Below, in pieces: positions 1 through 6,271 of a stretch of DNA of 22,003 nt. The position numbers were made by a program, and so were the translations under genes. The DNA is from UBA2365 sp964594045 (lineage in GTDB: Bacteria > Bacteroidota > Bacteroidia > Chitinophagales > Saprospiraceae): the NCBI GenBank assembly GCA_964594045.1, contig CAZQKR010000058.1, positions 1 to 22,003 of the forward strand. The letters run 5' to 3'. Each line of letters begins with the position of its first letter. The first letter of the stretch is position 1. The notes under the pieces are model-generated. The model was not told where the DNA came from and did not search any database. It worked only from the letters and a program-made list of their open reading frames with translations.

Positions 1-70
1 TGCGTTAAAAATTTATTTTATTTATCAAAATATTCTGACTGCGAAAGGTCAGTTAATTAATAAACATAAA

Positions 71-1759
71 ATGAAGTACCATAGGAATTTTATATTTGGC
101 ATTGTTTTATTATTTTGTAATAATATATATTGCCAAACCGAACCGCCAGAACTTCTGTTCGATAACATCGAACCAAAATGGATATATACCCCCAGGGATA
201 CTACCTTTATTCAATCACCTGTTGATCCATATTCCTCCCCGTATTGGGGGATCATACCTTTTGAAATTCTGGAAGAAGGCAACCACATCTATTTGCTGAA
301 TGCTACCGCATCCCAAAGTCCCTATGGCGGTCAGGAAGGGAGTATACTTGTAAAGATAGACAAAAATGATGGGAAAATAAAATGGATTGATCACAATACA
401 ACCTATGTTGGAAATGTTTTCAGGGAGATATACAGGGAAAAATCAATCAGAAAACATCAGGATGGAGTCATCGAGTTGGTGGGATACAGGGATACCGACA
501 CTATTGATCTGACAAAGCCCATATTTTCTGGAATGCATGGAAGACCGGTGAGCCGGAAGATTGATGATGAGACCGGAAAACTGTTAGAAGTTATATCAAG
601 CCCAGATACCATTAAGGAGAAATATACTCATATATACGGAAGGTTTAATAATATTATTTTAAATTCCAAAGGTGAATACGTCCAGCTGTCATATAATGTA
701 TTTGAAGAAAATGACTCCCTTGTCAACAGCTATGATATATATCATATTGATGATCAAATGAAGCTGGATACTCCATTTTTTGCAAGGATTAAGTATCAGA
801 CTGGCTTTCCATCCAGTGTTGCTTATATGCAGCCGATGGCAGTACAAGTGATTGATCCTGATCATGTATTGTGCTCCTTTCAAAAAGTTGATACAACAGA
901 CATTAGGAATTCACCCTCCGAGTTACTTCTTAACTGGTTAGATGTTTCAGATAAAAATAACGTCAGGATAACAAAGCAGATTGATATCTCTAATAATATT
1001 TTAAGACCACAAAAGTGGATTAATTTTGATGATATTATTGTTGAAATAAAAGATGAGCAGGTTTTTATTCATCAGCGTTGTTACGATAGCGGCGCTGCGT
1101 CTGATAAGTATTATTGGCTGAGCTGGTTGGACAATGATGGCAGAGTGCTTGGATATTTTCCTCGGCTCAGAGACAAATTGAACAACCACTATAAACATAT
1201 TGTTATGATAGACATTATAGATGGTGAGGCGTATATTGCAGCTTTATCCTACAATTTATTTCAATATGATATTCTGAAAATTAGTCCGTTTACCAATAAA
1301 ACCGAGTTAATAGGAAAACTGAAAATCACAAATTCTCAGGATTTCAGGTCTTTCAGGGTTTTACGAATCGATTTGTTGGAACATCAAACTGTTTTAATCT
1401 CTGCAGGTGGGGATAAGTATAATGAAGAAGGTTTTTTAACAGGGTTTACTTATTATGTTCTTCTTACTTTTCAAGATATTGGAATCTTAACTTCAGATGA
1501 GGAATTGCATGGAGAATTAAATGAATTGATCATTTATCCCAATCCGGTCCGCCAAATCCTCTCCGTCCAATCCAATGCCTTATCCGGCAGGATCTTTATC
1601 ACCGATATGCTCGGCAGAATGCAGGAAGTAAAAGCAATACAGTCAGATGATACGCAACAGATCGATGTGTCTGGTTTGATCCCCGGTTGCTATCAGTTGA
1701 GCGTGTTGAATGATCAGGGATATCTGACGGGCACAGCACGGTTTATTAAAGTGGAATGA
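71..1759 (+). CDS. Secreted protein with C-terminal T9SS type A sorting domain, function unknown
   Basis: A 562-residue protein with an N-terminal signal peptide (residues 1 to about 21, hydrophobic core FIFGIVLLF, cleavage probably just before QTEPPE). About 450 residues of mostly beta-type sequence follow. It contains phrases such as KIDKNDGKIKW that resemble PQQ/WD-like beta-propeller blades, but I cannot count blades with confidence. The last 85 or so residues form a type A T9SS sorting domain: the LIIYPNPV motif near residue 490, then FITDMLGR and GLIPGCYQLSVLND. It is therefore expected to cross the inner membrane by Sec and the outer membrane by the type IX system, and to be released or anchored at the cell surface. 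The ATG at 71 directly precedes the signal peptide. No catalytic motif was recognised. The next gene lies 1 kb away, so it appears monocistronic. Confidence 0.85.
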   Translation: MKYHRNFIFGIVLLFCNNIYCQTEPPELLFDNIEPKWIYTPRDTTFIQSPVDPYSSPYWGIIPFEILEEGNHIYLLNATASQSPYGGQEGSILVKIDKNDGKIKWIDHNTTYVGNVFREIYREKSIRKHQDGVIELVGYRDTDTIDLTKPIFSGMHGRPVSRKIDDETGKLLEVISSPDTIKEKYTHIYGRFNNIILNSKGEYVQLSYNVFEENDSLVNSYDIYHIDDQMKLDTPFFARIKYQTGFPSSVAYMQPMAVQVIDPDHVLCSFQKVDTTDIRNSPSELLLNWLDVSDKNNVRITKQIDISNNILRPQKWINFDDIIVEIKDEQVFIHQRCYDSGAASDKYYWLSWLDNDGRVLGYFPRLRDKLNNHYKHIVMIDIIDGEAYIAALSYNLFQYDILKISPFTNKTELIGKLKITNSQDFRSFRVLRIDLLEHQTVLISAGGDKYNEEGFLTGFTYYVLLTFQDIGILTSDEELHGELNELIIYPNPVRQILSVQSNALSGRIFITDMLGRMQEVKAIQSDDTQQIDVSGLIPGCYQLSVLNDQGYLTGTARFIKVE

Positions 1760-1789
1760 TCATGTAATGGGACATTCATACCCGATTAT

Positions 1790-1815
1790 ACAGGCAGTCG
1801 TGGGTGGCTGCCTGT
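1790..1815 (+). terminator. Candidate hairpin terminator without a clear T-tract
   Basis: The 8-bp perfect arms ACAGGCAG (1790-1797) and CTGCCTGT (1808-1815) enclose a 10-nt loop, 30 nt after the stop of the T9SS cargo gene. There is no strong T-run after the stem, so termination is inferred from position and stem strength only. Confidence 0.35.
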
Positions 1816-1868
1816 GTTCACTTTGGGTGGTGGTATCACCAAGTTAACAAGTACGAACACGAAAAAAA

Positions 1869-1892
1869 GTTGTTGGTGAAAACACCAACAAC
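1869..1892. repeat. 24-bp dispersed palindrome, copy 1 (perfect)
   Basis: The arms GTTGTTGGTG and CACCAACAAC are exact reverse complements around an AAAA loop, followed by GG. The same unit recurs at 2237 and 2271, and on the opposite strand at 2064. Confidence 0.8.
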
Positions 1893-1954
1893 GGCGGACA
1901 ATCTAATGCACTTATTCTAATTTTCAAATTATTGGAAGAGAAATTTCCCTCAGA

Positions 1955-2024
1955 TCCCGCAGATTTTCGCTGATCTTTTTTTGATTTTCAAATATATCTG
2001 CGCTGATCTGCGAGATCTTCGGGA
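1955..2024. repeat. Imperfect inverted repeat, 'cgcagatc' type
   Basis: The left arm (1955-1975, beginning TCCCGCAGAT) is partly complementary to the right arm (2005-2024, ending ATCTTCGGGA). A T-rich spacer separates them. The arms are built from overlapping GCAGAT/CTGATC/GAGATC words. Similar words are common in intergenic DNA of Bacteroidota, from general recollection. Function is unknown. Confidence 0.5.
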
Positions 2025-2063
2025 ACTGAAAAAAACATGCGTTTTTGGATTGATCTTTTTGCC

Positions 2064-2087
2064 TTTGTTGGTATTTTCACCAATTGG
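2064..2087. repeat. 24-bp dispersed palindrome, degenerate copy on the opposite strand
   Basis: The core TTGTTGGT-A-TTTT-CACCAA matches the repeat with a TTTT loop, that is, the other strand orientation. The outer four bases of the right arm no longer match, so this is a decayed copy. Confidence 0.5.
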
Positions 2088-2236
2088 GTCATGTATAGGA
2101 TGTATTGAAAATATCCGGTAACGTGAGTTCAGTACCACAGATTTTTTTGACGTTCCTAATATATAACTAAATGATTAACAATAATATAATTTGACGTTAC
2201 TTAGAGCAATTCCCCTGATAAGAATACCAAAAATGT

Positions 2237-2260
2237 GTCGTTGGTGAAAACACCAACAAC
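2237..2260. repeat. 24-bp dispersed palindrome, copy 2
   Basis: The arms GTCGTTGGTG and CACCAACAAC enclose an AAAA loop and are followed by GG. There is one arm mismatch relative to the copy at 1869. Confidence 0.75.
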
Positions 2261-2270
2261 GGAAATAAAT

Positions 2271-2294
2271 GTTGTTGGTGAAAACACCAAAAAC
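2271..2294. repeat. 24-bp dispersed palindrome, copy 3
   Basis: The arms GTTGTTGGTG and CACCAAAAAC enclose an AAAA loop and are followed by GG. There is one arm mismatch. It lies only 10 bp after copy 2, in the same orientation, so the two form a tandem pair. Confidence 0.75.
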
Positions 2295-2694
2295 GGCAAG
2301 AAAACTTGAGCAGAAAGGATTGAAATATAAACGGCATTCTTCCTCCGGATTATTTGGGAAAGTGAGAAAAAATGGTTACATTGATCCATTAATTTATTTT
2401 ATGATACTTGGTTCACAAAATGGTTTCCGGTTCTGCTGTTATTCAGCTACTTTTTGTTATTCAATGAATATGATATTTTGATTTTGTGTTCTTCCAGCGC
2501 AGGCTGAAAGTGGGAATCCCATTGCCAGGAGATTTTGACTTATTCAATAGAAAGAATTTTGATCACACCTATTTGTGGTTAATGGATCAGTGGTTTATAA
2601 ATATACATTTGAAAAAGTAATATGTCATTCGTGATGGTTGTTTTCCTTAAACAAGTGTTGTAAAAATAATATCTTTAATTACTTCAGATTTTTG

Positions 2695-2725
2695 TTTGAT
2701 TTAATTTACAAAGACTGTAATCTGG
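2695..2725 (+). promoter_or_regulatory. Possible Bacteroidota promoter for the GT4/PAP2_C gene pair
   Basis: TTTG at 2695-2698 is separated by 19 nt from TAATCTGG at 2718-2725. The spacing matches the phylum consensus, but the -7 element differs at two of its six fixed positions. Transcription would start near 2732, leaving a leader of about 37 nt before the ATG at 2769. Confidence 0.35.
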
Positions 2726-2768
2726 CATGTTAACGATCCAAATGATCAATTAATAAAAATTTATAAAC

Positions 2769-4061
2769 ATGGAAACAGACACTTTTATTTCAAATAATGA
2801 TGCTCAATCTCATCAGAACAGCCTGCCTGCCAATCCAAAAAATGTTTTGCTTGCGATGGATAGTTTTTTTCCTGCTTTTGACGGGGTTGCAGTTTGTATG
2901 GATAATTATGCCAGATATCTGAAAAAGTATGGCAGCGTAAGGGTTTTAACTGCAGGTTACCGGAAATATGATGATAGTGTTCACCCGTATCATATTGTCC
3001 GCTTACCTTCTTCCCGTTTGCCCAATTCACAGTATAAGATGATCTGGAGGGTATTTTCACAAAAAAAAATCCGTCAGTTGGCTCAGAACAAATTTGATAT
3101 TGTCCATGCACACTCACCTTTCATCGCCGGAGACATAGCACTTTCCATTGCGAGAAAGCAGAAAATTCCGATTGTCGCAACTTTCCACAGTTCGTGGCAT
3201 GTGGATATCAAACGATTAGTCAAATTTGATTTTTTGACCAATATATTTTTAAGGAGAATAGTCAGGTTTTACAAAAATTGTGATGCGGTTTGGGCGGTAA
3301 ATAATAACTCTGCCAATCAGCTCCGCGCGTATGGATATAAAGGAGAAATCCGACCGATGTATAACGGCACTGATTTGACATATCCCGATCAGGCAGCAGT
3401 ATACAAAGATGAAATAACAAGGAGATACTCAATTGAAGAAAGTGAGTTTATTTTTTGCTTTTGTGGCAGGTTGATGTGGTACAAAGGGCTGAAAAATTGT
3501 TTTGAAGCTTTGGCAATGCTGAAGAAAGATGGGATAAAGTTCCGTTTTTTTGTCATCGGATACGGTGAGGATGAAAAGGCTATGAAAAATATGACTAACA
3601 ATTTGGACATTTCAGAAAATGTCATATTCACCGGAAAAGTGACTTCAAGAGAAGAATTGACCAAATACTACACACGCAGTGATTTATTTTTACTGCTTTC
3701 AACTTTTGATTCGGATGCACTCACCACCAAGGAAGCTGCAGCATGCAAAACTCCGGGGTTACTGATACGTGGATCAAAGACAGCGGAACAGATCGTTGAC
3801 AATGAGAACGGGTTTTTGGTTGAAGATGATCCGGGAGCGGTATTTCTCAGGATAAAACAGATCATTGCAGATCCGGACTTGCTGCAAAATGTCGGGGAAA
3901 ACGCTCATAAGACTTTATGCGTCCCCTGGGAGGAGGTAGTTGACCAGGCAAGTCGGGTGTATGATGAAATCATTGCCAAAAAACGGGAACAATTGGCCGA
4001 AATGGAAGATTCTTCCAGGAAAGGATCTTTTTGGATCAGATTGATGAAACCATTTTACTGA
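2769..4061 (+). CDS. Glycosyltransferase family 4 (GT-B fold), probable lipid glycosyltransferase
   Basis: A 430-residue retaining GT4-type enzyme predicted to move a sugar from a nucleotide sugar onto an acceptor at the cytoplasmic face of the membrane. The N-terminal Rossmann half begins with LLAMDSFFPAFDGV (residues 27-40, the acceptor-side glycine loop) and contains FDIVHAHSPF (109-118). The C-terminal nucleotide-sugar half contains FCGRLMWYKG (231-240), VIGYGEDE (262-269), VIFTGKV (285-291) and the catalytic-region EX7E motif, here D314-X7-E322 with Asp replacing the first Glu. Overall it resembles the SqdX / monoglycosyl-diacylglycerol synthase branch of GT4, though branch placement by eye is weak. 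The basic, aromatic C-terminus suggests peripheral membrane contact. The ATG at 2769 is supported by upstream promoter-like elements. The downstream PAP2_C gene, 157 nt away on the same strand, points to a lipid acceptor. Confidence 0.85.
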   Translation: METDTFISNNDAQSHQNSLPANPKNVLLAMDSFFPAFDGVAVCMDNYARYLKKYGSVRVLTAGYRKYDDSVHPYHIVRLPSSRLPNSQYKMIWRVFSQKKIRQLAQNKFDIVHAHSPFIAGDIALSIARKQKIPIVATFHSSWHVDIKRLVKFDFLTNIFLRRIVRFYKNCDAVWAVNNNSANQLRAYGYKGEIRPMYNGTDLTYPDQAAVYKDEITRRYSIEESEFIFCFCGRLMWYKGLKNCFEALAMLKKDGIKFRFFVIGYGEDEKAMKNMTNNLDISENVIFTGKVTSREELTKYYTRSDLFLLLSTFDSDALTTKEAAACKTPGLLIRGSKTAEQIVDNENGFLVEDDPGAVFLRIKQIIADPDLLQNVGENAHKTLCVPWEEVVDQASRVYDEIIAKKREQLAEMEDSSRKGSFWIRLMKPFY

Positions 4062-4218
4062 TTTTAGCAATATATTAGAAGGAAATCTGCTGACTTTGAA
4101 TTTAATTAGTTTATTTTCGGAAAAAAGAATTGAGCTTGCCTGAACAGGTAATTGATTATGACTGGATAGCTTAAGGGAAGACAGCTCACGGTGATTTGGA
4201 AGAAAACCGTTATTAAAT

Positions 4219-4878
4219 ATGAAAGAAAAATTCAACGAGATTGTAAGGGAGTTTTTGAAGTTGCTCAAAAACAAGTATTTCTATTATGGGGCAGTATGCC
4301 TGCTCATCGGTACTGAGTTGAACTACATTTCACAGGAGTATTTATTGGATTATACGCTCAACGGCAATTCCCTGCCGGTGCTGAATGATCTGATACTGGA
4401 CAATACCCCGTATTGGGATATCGATATTTTGTGTGACATCTTTTCAGTTGTATCGGTTCTCGTGCTCATGGTTTTCATCATTCTTAAACGGAAATACCAC
4501 TCAATTCCATACATTTTAATGCTCAGTGGAATTTTCCAGATCATAAGAGGTATCTTTATCGTGCTGACTCCCCTGGGAAACCCTCCGGGATTTGACGGAA
4601 CAGAAGGTCCTTTCCACGGATTTACTGATATTGAACTTGGTGTATATCCTTCGGGGCATATCGGAATTGCATTCTTATACTTTCTTTTTGCAAATGTAAA
4701 ACCATACAATTACCTTCTTTTATTTGCCATAGCTATGATCATTTTCGGGCTTTTTGCATCTAAAGGGCATTATACGATCGATATTTTGTCTGCAATGATT
4801 TTTTCGTACGCAATCAAATGCTTCGGAGACAGGTATTTGATCGGACATTTTGATCCTGACCATCCAAAAGTATTGTGA
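4219..4878 (+). CDS. Sphingomyelin-synthase-like PAP2_C family membrane protein
   Basis: A 219-residue polytopic membrane protein with about five or six hydrophobic segments (roughly residues 20-37, 73-89, 97-117, 147-160, 164-181, 186-200). Three residues match the catalytic triad of the sphingomyelin synthase/PAP2_C family: H147 in PSGHIGIAF, and H184 and D188 in GHYTIDIL. The latter corresponds to the HYT(I/V)DV motif of SMS enzymes, with the same four-residue His-Asp spacing. The family transfers a phospho-headgroup between lipids or removes a lipid phosphate. Because many Bacteroidota make sphingolipids, a ceramide or diacylglycerol phospho-headgroup transferase is the favoured inference. 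A plain lipid phosphatase cannot be excluded. It follows the GT4 gene on the same strand with no clear promoter between them. The ATG at 4219 leaves a short charged N-terminus before the first membrane segment. Confidence 0.75.
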   Translation: MKEKFNEIVREFLKLLKNKYFYYGAVCLLIGTELNYISQEYLLDYTLNGNSLPVLNDLILDNTPYWDIDILCDIFSVVSVLVLMVFIILKRKYHSIPYILMLSGIFQIIRGIFIVLTPLGNPPGFDGTEGPFHGFTDIELGVYPSGHIGIAFLYFLFANVKPYNYLLLFAIAMIIFGLFASKGHYTIDILSAMIFSYAIKCFGDRYLIGHFDPDHPKVL

Positions 4879-5032
4879 ATCATCAGATCAAAACACAAAA
4901 AACTCATTTACCTATTTTAACATTTGATAACCAGGAGTTTTAGTTTTTTGCATAAAAAAATTGCATTATGGTGTATTTCTTGCTCAGCTTGATTGCCCGG
5001 CACAGCAAGCATATGTATATTTTATTTCCATT

Positions 5033-5063
5033 TTTGACAATCCCGATTTTGGTGCTAATTTTG
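5033..5063 (+). promoter_or_regulatory. Bacteroidota sigma-A-type promoter for the DUF808 gene
   Basis: TTTG at 5033-5036, a 19-nt spacer, then TAATTTTG at 5056-5063: a full match to the TTTG / TAnnTTTG consensus. The predicted start near 5070 leaves a leader of only about 12 nt before the ATG at 5082. Confidence 0.7.
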
Positions 5064-5081
5064 CCGGCAATTTAAATCATT

Positions 5082-5948
5082 ATGGCTTCAGGATTTTTTG
5101 CAATTTTGGATGATATCGCTGCGCTGATGGATGATGTGGCAACGATGGGAAAACTGGCAACCAAAAAGACCGCCGGAATATTGGGTGATGACCTCGCAGT
5201 CAATGCTGAGAAAGCTACCGGATTTGTTGCTTCCAGGGAAATTCCGGTACTTTGGGCGATCACAAAAGGTTCTTTGCTCAATAAAGTGATCATCATTCCA
5301 CTTGCATTGCTGCTGAATTTCTTCCTTCCTGTTGTGATCAAAGTCATTTTGGTATTAGGAGGGCTGTATCTGGCTTATGAAGGTGCTGAAAAAATCGTTG
5401 AGTTTATTTTTCACAGGAATCCGCAAGCAAAACATAAGGATGAAACCGGTCCGTCTGACCCTGTCGCGATGGAAAAAGCGAAGGTGAAAGCAGCAGTTAC
5501 GACTGATTTTATCCTGTCCATTGAGATCGTGATCATTGCGCTTGGAACTGTGATGGAAAAGGAGCTGATGATCCAGATCATGGTGGTTTCAGTTGTTGCT
5601 CTGCTGGCAACGGTGGGCGTTTATGGCATCGTAGCGTTGATCGTTCGCATGGATGATATCGGAAGGATGTTAAAAAGGATGTCCGGAGATAAAGGGATCG
5701 TGGCCCGGTTGGGTCAGGGACTGATCAATCTTCTTCCCTGGGTCATCAAAGCGTTGGCCGTGATCGGAACCATTGCCTTGTTGTTGGTTGCAGGTGGAAT
5801 TTTTGTGCACAACAGCGAATTTTTGCACCACAGTTTGTCATTTTTACCTTTATTGATCAAAGAATTTTTGTTTGGCCTGGCGGTTGGTCTGATCGTTGTT
5901 GGACTGGTTGGCCTGCTTAAAAAAATATTGTATAAACCGGTTTCATAA
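5082..5948 (+). CDS. DUF808 (YedI-like) inner membrane protein
   Basis: A 288-residue protein matching the DUF808/YedI family throughout. The N-terminal signature is GFFAILDDIAALMDDVA followed by KLATKKTAGILGDDLAVNAE. The family segment IPVLWAITKGSLLNK comes before the first membrane helix. Later parts include VLGGLYLAYEGAEKI and a charged loop around KHKDETGPSDP. Membrane helices lie near residues 68-98, 144-163, 168-187, 218-241 and 256-278. Members are inner-membrane proteins of unknown biochemical role. The length is in the usual range. The ATG at 5082 is the natural start and sits just after a consensus promoter, so the gene is probably transcribed alone and leaderless or nearly so. The adjacent gene converges from the other strand. 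Confidence 0.9.
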   Translation: MASGFFAILDDIAALMDDVATMGKLATKKTAGILGDDLAVNAEKATGFVASREIPVLWAITKGSLLNKVIIIPLALLLNFFLPVVIKVILVLGGLYLAYEGAEKIVEFIFHRNPQAKHKDETGPSDPVAMEKAKVKAAVTTDFILSIEIVIIALGTVMEKELMIQIMVVSVVALLATVGVYGIVALIVRMDDIGRMLKRMSGDKGIVARLGQGLINLLPWVIKALAVIGTIALLLVAGGIFVHNSEFLHHSLSFLPLLIKEFLFGLAVGLIVVGLVGLLKKILYKPVS

Positions 5949-6271
5949 ACTATTGAAATCTGATCATGATTTTTAGATTTTTCAACACATAGATTTCTTT
6001 GTTTATTGATTTTTCAAGGTTTTACAGGAAAGTAACCTGTATCACTACTCAAAAGAATTGCAAATACTTTTGAAAAAATACCTTGCCCTATAAGCTCTGT
6101 ACCGTAAAAACAACGTATCACCTAAATCAACAATCCATGCCACGTAGTGGTAAAATATCTGTAGCAATGCTATGTGCACAGTAGTGAAAGTGGAAACAAC
6201 CCCGAATTGGTTGAATAATTTATACGGGAAGTGTTTCTTATGCCAAGATTCGCACCAATTTTATAAAGTGC
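5949..6271. other. Convergent intergenic region
   Basis: This 323-bp gap between two convergent genes has no gene. It contains a small hairpin (ACAGG...CCTGT around 6025-6041) and the hairpin repeat listed at 6139-6169. I see no clear intrinsic terminator for either gene. Confidence 0.6.
6139..6169 (+). repeat. Dispersed-repeat-like hairpin with a GTA loop
   Basis: CCAC-GTA-GTGG (6140-6150) is a perfect small stem, followed by the tail TAAAATATCTGTAGCAATG. From recollection, small hairpins with a cgtag centre followed by an AATAT-TGTAG tail are frequent interspersed repeats in Bacteroidota genomes. Only one copy is in this window, so membership is inferred. Confidence 0.35.

Larger units (their letters stand above)
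1816..2694. other. Long non-coding stretch rich in palindromic repeats
   Basis: About 0.9 kb with no convincing gene. It holds four copies (one degenerate) of a 24-bp palindrome and a separate imperfect hairpin, each listed separately. The rest is AT-rich and shows no codon structure. The only ORF of note (2269-2481) starts inside one of the repeats and has no recognisable features. Confidence 0.7.

Noticed and set aside
2237..2294. Two nearby palindromic repeats as a possible mini CRISPR array
   Set aside because: The gap is only 10 bp, orientation varies among copies in the region, there is no regular spacer, and no cas genes are present.
2269..2481. 70-residue ORF in the repeat-rich gap
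   Set aside because: It starts inside a palindromic repeat, has no recognisable domain or promoter, and its C-terminal part has random composition.
3060..3069. Run of nine A in the glycosyltransferase gene as a possible frameshift site
   Set aside because: The reading frame and family motifs are intact on both sides, so there is no sign of a break or recoding.
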